From assembly GCA_945610215.1 (NCBI GenBank), contig CALYZR010000036.1, positions 1 to 6,593 on the forward strand: a stretch of 6,593 bases of DNA. The letters are read 5' to 3'. The notes under the pieces are model-generated. The model was given only the letters and a program-made list of their open reading frames with translations, was not told the origin of the DNA and did no database searches. The stretch is from an uncultured Clostridium sp. GTDB lineage: Bacteria; Bacillota; Clostridia; TANB77; CAG-508. Below, in pieces: positions 1 to 4,652 of the stretch. The translations under genes and the position numbers were made by a program. Every line of letters begins with the position of its first letter. The first letter of the stretch is position 1.

Positions 1-76
1 AAAACACATCTCTGCACGCCGTTGAGATGTGTTTATAAAACAATCGATGGCAACCACATACTTGTGGCTTCCTATT
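1..76 (-). ncRNA. Candidate short structured RNA or 5' leader (unidentified)
   Basis: A promoter at 83-110 should start a minus-strand transcript near base 76, yet no start codon with a ribosome binding site lies in the remaining bases. The predicted RNA has two hairpins. The first, at 72-49, has a 10-bp stem with one A-G mismatch and one G-U pair around an AGTA loop; the G-U pair forms only in minus-strand RNA. The second is the 11-bp hairpin at 34-2. It could be an independent small RNA of about 75 nt, or a leader (ribosomal-protein leader or attenuator type) of a gene beyond the left edge. I do not recognise the family. Confidence 0.4.
2..34 (-). terminator. 11-bp hairpin at the left edge, probable intrinsic terminator
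   Basis: Bases 2-12 and 24-34 are perfect inverted repeats (11 Watson-Crick pairs) around an 11-base loop. Read on the minus strand, the stem ends in TTTT at bases 4-1, so a U-run would start inside the stem and may continue past the window edge. It would stop transcripts from the leftward promoter at 83-110 and read-through from spoIIE, which has no other hairpin after its stop. The stem is AT-rich and the sequence to its left is not visible, so an attenuator in a leader is equally possible. Confidence 0.55.
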
Positions 77-82
77 TCTTTT

Positions 83-110
83 ATTATACCATAAATTTAT
101 TCTTTGTAAA
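83..110 (-). promoter_or_regulatory. Sigma-A-type promoter pointing left
   Basis: On the minus strand a TTTACA -35 element (110-105) is followed after 16 bases by a perfect TATAAT -10 element (88-83). It lies just downstream of the spoIIE stop and drives transcription out of the window to the left, through the two-hairpin RNA. The perfect -10 is notable, but AT-rich DNA gives such matches by chance; the structured RNA directly downstream strengthens the case. Confidence 0.55.
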
Positions 111-126
111 TACTTTTTGACAAATT

Positions 127-672
127 TTATATTTTCTCAATTTTTGCAACTAATACTGTCATATCATCTTTTGGTATTCCATAATCGTTGTCTATTGCTT
201 CTTGTAATATTAGATTTGCTATTTTTTGAACATCATCTGTTTCTATATTTTCTAGAAATTCTTTCACCCATATTTCTTTATTTTCTAATTCTTGATTTGA
301 TTCTAGTATGCCGTCACTACACATTACAACAATTTCTCCACCTTTTAAGTCTTTGTCATATACTACTAAATCTATTTTATCTACAATTCCTGCAGGAAGT
401 GATATTGCTTTTATTACTTCTACTTTGTTTCTTGATTTTATAAATGTTGGGCATGCTCCATTTTTTACGAATTCTATATTTCCTGTTACTCTATTAAAAA
501 CAGATATATCTATTGTTGCATATGTCTCTTCATTCGAATTTAAGTTGACAGATGAATTTATTAGTCCAATCGAAATATCTTTGTCAAATCCTGTTTTTAG
601 CAATCTTTCTAACATTTTTATAACTGTTGAGCTACTCTTTTTAGCTCTTGGTCCGCGAACCCATTCCGTCAC
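127..672 (-). CDS. spoIIE: SpoIIE segment 3: C-terminal PP2C phosphatase core
   Basis: Native sequence begins at GGA (654-652) as GPRAKKSSSTVIKMLERLL, directly continuing the SDGMGS of segment 2. It includes the conserved NGACPTF and SLPAGI stretches, the metal-binding CSDGILES and the terminal DDMTVLVAKI, and ends with TAA at 129-127. The nominal start of this frame, a GTG at 672, gives MTEWV in place of native residues and has no ribosome binding site. The first metal-binding aspartate (D559) lies in the preceding frame, so this segment alone could not form a complete PP2C active site. Confidence 0.85.
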   Translation of the reverse strand: MTEWVRGPRAKKSSSTVIKMLERLLKTGFDKDISIGLINSSVNLNSNEETYATIDISVFNRVTGNIEFVKNGACPTFIKSRNKVEVIKAISLPAGIVDKIDLVVYDKDLKGGEIVVMCSDGILESNQELENKEIWVKEFLENIETDDVQKIANLILQEAIDNDYGIPKDDMTVLVAKIEKI

Positions 673-2345
673 TTATTGCCATCATAAATTTTCCATCATG
701 CAATTTTGTTTGAACACTTGTGTCTCCTGATACTTCACTTTTGCTTTTTGTTACTTTCGCTGATGCAACTTTTAAATTAAATTTAATTCTTTCTTCTTCC
801 TTTTCTTCTTTTTCCTCTATGTCGTCTGCCAATGATGATATTACTTTTGATACTCCTCCAAGTTGATTTGCTAGTGTTTTTTTATTGCTCGCTTCTCTTT
901 GTTTCCAAACAATATTTAGCTTGTTTATTCTATATGTATGATTTATTGTTTTTACTATTTGTTCTAAACTTTCTTCTATTGATTTTTTTGTTTCTTCGTT
1001 ATCTAGTCCTATAATATAGTTATTGTTATCTTCTAATATTTTTAGTAATTTATCTTTATCAATTTCTTCTTCTTTTTCTAAAACTTCATATATACTGTCT
1101 AATAAATCATCTTCCATTTCCATAAAATCTTCATATAGTAAGTTATCCGAAAAATCTTCTAAATTATTTATTAATTCTTCTCTAAAGTATTCTTTTGCTT
1201 CTTCTTGTAGTTCTTCTTCTGTTTCTACTGTTGTTGCTGCAACCTCTTGGTAGCTCTTTGCTATTTCAGAAATTGTTTCGGAAACTGTGTTTAATTTCTC
1301 TACAGTTTTTGTATCTCCTTCTAGCACTCCACCTGTTACTGGTAAAAGTTTTGTTTTTCCTACTATGTCGGAAATATCTATATTTACATTTTTAGGTATT
1401 AATAGTAATCCTAGTGAAGCTATTAATATTTCTCTTATTGTAATTACTGCTATTGTATTTCCATTTGCAACATATGTAAGTATTGCGTTTCCTAGACAGA
1501 ATCCCACTATGACTCCAATTCTTCCTAATTTATTTAACATTCCTGCAAACATTCCGAGATATTGCATATGATGCAACTAGTACAGGACTGCTTGAACCTA
1601 TTATTCCTAAAACCATCCCTATTGTTACTCCTGATGTTGCTCCTACTAGCATTCCATTTTTCCATCCCAAGAATAGTACAAGCATTATGCTTAAAATATT
1701 GCTAATTGATAAGCCAAAAATCTTTAAGCCATGTAAAGAATACAAAGCAATTGACACCAATAAGCTTGCTCCCATTACTTCTTCTATTGTAAATGCCATC
1801 TTTTTTCCATATTCTTTAATAACTGTAATTGAATTTGCAAATATTTTATAAAACATATATGCTATTATTGCAAAAACAATGCTTGCTAATAAATCGTATA
1901 CTAAAAACATTGTAAAAAACATTTTTCCAGCTTGTACAATAAGTGCTGAAATAAAAACATAAAATCCTAATTTTTGTTTTTCGTTTCTTGTAGGATATCT
2001 TTTTTTTGGTTTAAATATTAGTAATAATGCTATAAAAATTAGAGAGCTTAATAGATATGATAAGAATCCGCTTGGTCCAAATCCTATAAGAGTGCCTATT
2101 CCAGCAAAGATAAATACTAATCCTGCTGGAATTTCATTACTACATACTGCTGCAAATATCGCTAATCCAAATGGGGCAAATTCTCCTCCAAAGCTTACCA
2201 TTGATGCCATAAACGATATTGCATATAAAATTATATTAGATACAGAAAACAATTCTTTTATATTAATTTTCTTTTTGTTTTCTACTTCTTCGTTTTGTTC
2301 TTCTATATATTCTTCTTGATTTTCATCTGCTAAATTTTGAAACAT
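127..2345 (-). CDS. spoIIE: Stage II sporulation protein E (SpoIIE), complete but spread over three frames by two +1 shifts
   Basis: SpoIIE is a membrane-bound PP2C-type serine phosphatase. In spore formers it localises with FtsZ to the polar septum and dephosphorylates SpoIIAA-P, which frees sigma-F in the forespore. Skipping one C at base 1556 and one at base 655 gives a continuous 738-residue protein, somewhat shorter than the 827 residues of Bacillus subtilis SpoIIE. Order: acidic cytoplasmic N-terminus (about 1-32), a multi-span membrane domain (about 33-310), a charged helical regulatory region (about 330-540) and a PP2C domain (about 545-738). Metal-binding acidic residues are D559 in SDGMGSG, D677 in CSDGILES and D727 in KDDMTVL. 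The ATG at 2345 has an AAGGTGG ribosome binding site (2359-2353) seven bases upstream. The fragments have no ribosome binding sites of their own, so a single shifted gene fits better than three genes. A pseudogene or sequencing error remains possible. Confidence 0.92.
641..1576 (-). CDS. spoIIE: SpoIIE segment 2: last membrane spans, regulatory region and start of the PP2C domain
   Basis: This frame joins segment 1 at GGA (1555-1553) and continues the family sequence as GMFAGMLNKLGRIG. It holds the last hydrophobic spans (about VIVGFCLGNAILTYV and ITIREILIASLGLLLI). A long, strongly charged Glu/Lys-rich region with predicted coiled-coil character follows, corresponding to the SpoIIE regulatory and oligomerisation region. 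The PP2C fold then begins (IKFNLKVASAKVTKS, then KFMMAISDGMG). The nominal start at 1576 is a TTG without an upstream Shine-Dalgarno sequence, so independent initiation is unlikely. The frame ends four codons after a second CGG: SRTKS then stop. Confidence 0.85.
   Translation of the reverse strand: MHHMQYLGMFAGMLNKLGRIGVIVGFCLGNAILTYVANGNTIAVITIREILIASLGLLLIPKNVNIDISDIVGKTKLLPVTGGVLEGDTKTVEKLNTVSETISEIAKSYQEVAATTVETEEELQEEAKEYFREELINNLEDFSDNLLYEDFMEMEDDLLDSIYEVLEKEEEIDKDKLLKILEDNNNYIIGLDNEETKKSIEESLEQIVKTINHTYRINKLNIVWKQREASNKKTLANQLGGVSKVISSLADDIEEKEEKEEERIKFNLKVASAKVTKSKSEVSGDTSVQTKLHDGKFMMAISDGMGSRTKS
652..658 (-). other. +1 frameshift site in spoIIE, TCG CGG A
   Basis: On the minus strand the zero frame reads GGT TCG CGG ACC. 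Omitting the C at 655 gives GGT TCG GGA CCA, which restores the SDGMGSGP motif of the PP2C active site. The CGG codon is in frame (655-653). No strong Shine-Dalgarno-like stimulator is apparent upstream, although GGAATGGG precedes it. Confidence 0.8.
1530..2345 (-). CDS. spoIIE: SpoIIE segment 1: N-terminal membrane domain (zero frame)
   Basis: The first frame encodes 271 residues. After about 30 mostly acidic residues come repeated hydrophobic spans, for example around IILYAISFMASMVSFG, GLVFIFAGIGTLIGF, FLSYLLSSLIFIALLLIF, VMGASLLVSIALYSL and ILSIMLVLFLGW. This matches the membrane domain that anchors SpoIIE in the septum. Native sequence runs to Ser263 (VLVASYAIS). Codon 264 is CGG, and only eight aberrant residues (RNVCRNVK) follow before a stop. 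Without a shift the product would be a membrane stub that lacks the last spans and all catalytic sequence. Confidence 0.85.
   Translation of the reverse strand: MFQNLADENQEEYIEEQNEEVENKKKINIKELFSVSNIILYAISFMASMVSFGGEFAPFGLAIFAAVCSNEIPAGLVFIFAGIGTLIGFGPSGFLSYLLSSLIFIALLLIFKPKKRYPTRNEKQKLGFYVFISALIVQAGKMFFTMFLVYDLLASIVFAIIAYMFYKIFANSITVIKEYGKKMAFTIEEVMGASLLVSIALYSLHGLKIFGLSISNILSIMLVLFLGWKNGMLVGATSGVTIGMVLGIIGSSSPVLVASYAISRNVCRNVK
1553..1559 (-). other. +1 frameshift site in spoIIE, TCT CGG A
   Basis: On the minus strand the zero frame reads ATA TCT CGG AAT. Omitting the C at 1556 gives ATA TCT GGA ATG, restoring AISGMFAG in the membrane domain. The CGG is codon 264 counted from the ATG at 2345. 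Re-pairing of a Ser-tRNA on CTC would be poor, so simple slippage of the preceding tRNA is not an obvious mechanism here. Confidence 0.8.
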
Positions 2346-2352
2346 CCTTTTA

Positions 2353-2359
2353 CCACCTT
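2353..2359 (-). promoter_or_regulatory. spoIIE ribosome binding site
   Basis: AAGGTGG on the minus strand ends seven bases before the ATG at 2345. This good match fixes the start of spoIIE and contrasts with the absence of such a site before either downstream fragment. Confidence 0.75.
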
Positions 2360-2385
2360 CATAACTTTTCTTTTTGATTGTCCTA

Positions 2386-2418
2386 ATTTTACTACTGTAT
2401 GCATATATTTTTTGTCAA
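2386..2418 (-). promoter_or_regulatory. spoIIE promoter with 21-base spacer (Spo0A-dependent type)
   Basis: On the minus strand TTGACA (2418-2413) and TAAAAT (2391-2386) are separated by exactly 21 bases. Ordinary sigma-A promoters have about 17. Known Spo0A-activated promoters such as those of spoIIE and spoIIG in Bacillus subtilis have an unusually long spacer of 21-22 bases. The -35 element is embedded in a Spo0A-box-like sequence, which fits activation by Spo0A~P at the onset of sporulation. This is inferred from spacing and motif match only. Confidence 0.6.
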
Positions 2419-2432
2419 ATTCAGTTGTCAAA
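2411..2432 (+). promoter_or_regulatory. Two tandem Spo0A boxes upstream of spoIIE
   Basis: Written on the plus strand, TTTGTCAAA at 2411-2419 is a full match to the Spo0A-box consensus TTTGTCRAA. GTTGTCAAA at 2424-2432 matches eight of nine positions. They have the same orientation, start 13 bases apart, and the first overlaps the -35 of the spoIIE promoter. Tandem boxes near or over the -35 are typical of Spo0A-activated promoters. Confidence 0.6.
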
Positions 2433-2526
2433 TAAGAAAAAGTTTTTTGCATTTTGTGATATATTTACTTAAATATTTCTCTTTTGTCTCTTTATTTTTA
2501 TCTTTTTTAGTGGTTTATTGTATATT

Positions 2527-4534
2527 TTAAGATTGTTCTGTAAAATATTCATTTATTCTTATTATTAATTCATGTTTTGCTTCTTCCATAGTCATTCCTT
2601 CTAGTTGTGCACCTGCAAGTGTAATATGTCCTCCACCTCCGAAGTTTTTCTAGTATTATTTGAACATTTATATCTCCGATTGAACGTCCACTAATACATA
2701 TTTTATCTCCTAAATTTCCTATTACAAAAGATGCTGTTATATTACTAATTGTAAGAAGTTCATCTGCTGCTTTTGCACATATTAGATTTGCATTTTTATC
2801 TTTTTCTTCGTATTCCGAAATTCCTATTGTGTCATTTATTATTTCAGCCTTTTTTACTATGTCTGCAATAACATTATAACTTTCCAAATCACTTTGGAAC
2901 CATTTTTTTATTTTTATTATGTCTATACCATATTTTCTTAAATATGCTGCTGCTTCAAATGTTCTTACACCTGTTTTAAATGTAAAGTTTTTTGTATCTA
3001 CCATTATTCCTGCATATAAGCTCTCTGCCTCTATTTGTTTTAATTGAACATTATTTGTTCCATATTCTATAATTTCTGTTACTAGTTCTGATGCTGATGA
3101 AGCATATGCTTCGTGGAATGTAAGTATTGCATTTTCTATATAGTCTGTTCCTCTTCTATGGTGGTCTATCACTACTATTTTTTCTGTTTTTTCTAGTAAT
3201 TCTGGAATCTCAACGTAACTTTTTTTATGAGTATCTGTTATTATAAGTAAAGTATTTTCTGTTATTAATGAAATTGCTTTACTTTTGTCCACTAACACTT
3301 CTTTATATTCATCTTGTTTTTCTAGTGTTTCTATAAAACTGTTTAGTGATAATCCTGTTGTATTATTTACTACATATGCATCTTTTCCTAATGTTTTTGC
3401 AAATCTATACAATCCTAGGCTTGAGCCCATTGAATCTATATCGCCATTTAAGTGTCCCATAATTATTACATTGCTTGCATCTTCTATTAGTTCCTCTAAG
3501 GCATGTGCTACAACTCTTGCTTTTACTTTTGTTCTCTTTTCTAGTTCTTGCGCTCTTCCTCCAAAGAATACATATTTTCCTTCTGTTTTAATAACAGTTT
3601 GGTCTCCACCTCTACCTAGTGCAATGTCCATTGCATCTGTTGCTGATTGATATTTCTCGTAATTTGTATTTCCCTCATCAGATATTGCTATACTTAATGT
3701 GATTTGTATATTCTCATCATTTCTTATTTCTTTTATTTTATCTAATATAGCAAATTTTTCTTCTTTCATTTTGTCTAAGAATTTTTGTTCAAATATAAAT
3801 ACAAATGTATCTCTTTCTTTTTTTATCATAATTCCTTGAACATCATTTGCCCAATCATATAATTCTTTTTCTATTTTCGCCATTATTTGTGGTGTTTCTT
3901 CTGGTTGAACCCTTTGAATTACTTCTTCATAATTGTCTACCATAATAATACCTACACATAATTTAGATTCTTCATATTTTTTTAGAATTTCTTGTTTTTC
4001 TGTTATATCCACAAAATACAATATTGTCATGTATTTACTTGTTTTTTTAGCATTCTTTTGTTTTATTTTTACAAAATTTCCTATTACATTATAAATCTTA
4101 TCTTCTATACTTATTTGTTTATCAATTCGAGTCATATTTTGATTTTCTATATCAATTTTTATTTCTTTTGCTATATCATCTATATATGCATTTATACCAA
4201 CATTTGCAAATTCCTTATTAAATTTTGAACTTCTCCATATAACATTTCCGTCTGTTTCTAATATTATTAGTGGAAATGGTGAATTTATTAATGTATTTTT
4301 AGCTGCTGAATCTACATTTATTGTTAAATCTGTTATATAATTTGATATCTCACTTTTTCTTCTTTTATAAACCCATATTGTATATACAATTATTAATACA
4401 TAAGAAATTATGCTTGGAATTATATATGCTATATTATTTATACATAACACTATTAAAATAATTGCTATTATTGCTAAATATATTTTTGTTTTTGACTCTA
4501 CATTTTTTAGCAATCTAACATTAAAATTTGACAT
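2527..4534 (-). CDS. gdpP: Cyclic-di-AMP phosphodiesterase GdpP (DHH/DHHA1 family), last 37 codons in the +1 frame
   Basis: GdpP (YybT family) is a membrane enzyme that hydrolyses c-di-AMP to pApA and so affects potassium, osmotic and cell-wall homeostasis. Order: two membrane spans (about 18-55), a PAS domain (about 70-180, with PLIILETDGNVIW), a degenerate GGDEF domain (about 185-330, ending near GRGGDQ), a DHH domain and a DHHA1 domain. Likely metal ligands are H361, D365 and D367 in GHLNGDID, D434 in TDTH, D457-H458-H459 in the DHH motif, and D513 in MVDT. Relatives often have Pro where residue 364 is Gly. The zero frame reaches a CGG at codon 632 and then gives a 23-residue nonsense tail ending at 2570. 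Skipping the C at 2641 gives LGGGGHITLAGAQ and a normal C-terminus ending at 2527, 668 residues in all (B. subtilis GdpP 659). The ATG at 4534 has an AAGGAGAG ribosome binding site (4552-4545). Confidence 0.93.
2638..2644 (-). other. +1 frameshift site in gdpP, CTT CGG A
   Basis: On the minus strand the zero frame reads AAA CTT CGG AGG TGG. Omitting the C at 2641 gives AAA CTT GGA GGT GGA GGA CAT, which is the conserved DHHA1 GGGGH motif. The preceding CTT is also the slip codon of the known prfB +1 frameshift (CTT TGA), where the Leu-tRNA can re-pair one base on. No prfB-like Shine-Dalgarno stimulator is visible just upstream. Confidence 0.82.
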
Positions 4535-4544
4535 ATATTTTTAT

Positions 4545-4552
4545 CTCTCCTT
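4545..4552 (-). promoter_or_regulatory. gdpP ribosome binding site
   Basis: AAGGAGAG on the minus strand is a near-ideal Shine-Dalgarno sequence ending ten bases before the ATG at 4534. It decides the gdpP start. Confidence 0.8.
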
Positions 4553-4572
4553 TTTATATTCAAAACATAATA

Positions 4573-4601
4573 ATTGTACCTCAAAATGGCTATTTTGTCA
4601 A
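4573..4601 (-). promoter_or_regulatory. gdpP promoter, sigma-A type
   Basis: On the minus strand a perfect TTGACA -35 (4601-4596) and a TACAAT -10 (4578-4573) are separated by the optimal 17 bases, about 40 bases before the gdpP start. An inverted repeat, CAAAAT and ATTTTG around GGCT (4582-4597), fills most of the spacer and could be an operator, though this is only a symmetry observation. The promoter lies after the terminator of the upstream gene, so gdpP has its own transcription unit. Confidence 0.75.
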
Positions 4602-4613
4602 TTTTATGATATG

Positions 4614-4640
4614 AAAAAGGGCCATCTGTTGATGGTCCTT
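4614..4640 (-). terminator. Intrinsic terminator of the BspA-like gene
   Basis: A stem (4617-4626 with 4631-4640) closes a TGTT loop, written on the plus strand. On the minus strand it is followed by a run of five T (4618-4614). It starts 13 bases after the stop at 4653. One position is an A-C mismatch in minus-strand RNA but a G-U pair in plus-strand RNA; the T-run side still favours minus-strand termination. Confidence 0.7.
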
Positions 4641-4652
4641 AAATTATTTTTA

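Larger units (their letters stand above)
2346..2526. other. gdpP-spoIIE intergenic region (no gene)
   Basis: These 181 bases contain no open frame with a ribosome binding site. They hold the spoIIE promoter, the Spo0A boxes and its ribosome binding site. The part nearest gdpP (about 2440-2526) is almost pure A and T. It has only a weak AT hairpin (2461-2466 with 2471-2476) and no GC-containing terminator, so gdpP transcripts may continue into spoIIE. Confidence 0.7.

Noticed and set aside
117..1571. Plus-strand open frames opposite spoIIE
   Set aside because: They are low-complexity antisense shadows rich in Leu, Phe and Ser with no ribosome binding sites or recognisable domains.
127..2345. 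spoIIE as three separate genes or a pseudogene
   Set aside because: The second and third frames start at TTG and GTG with no ribosome binding site, the protein sequence joins without loss of residues, all catalytic residues remain, and the promoter looks intact. The two breaks share the same CGGA context, unlike random decay.
2461..2476. AT hairpin downstream of gdpP as a terminator
   Set aside because: It has only six A-T pairs, with no GC and no distinct following T-run beyond the general AT richness.
652..2644. Frameshifts as ordinary sequencing or assembly errors
   Set aside because: None of the sites is a homopolymer run, and all three are the same base added in the same context. A motif-specific systematic error cannot be fully excluded from one sequence, so it is kept as the main alternative in the findings.
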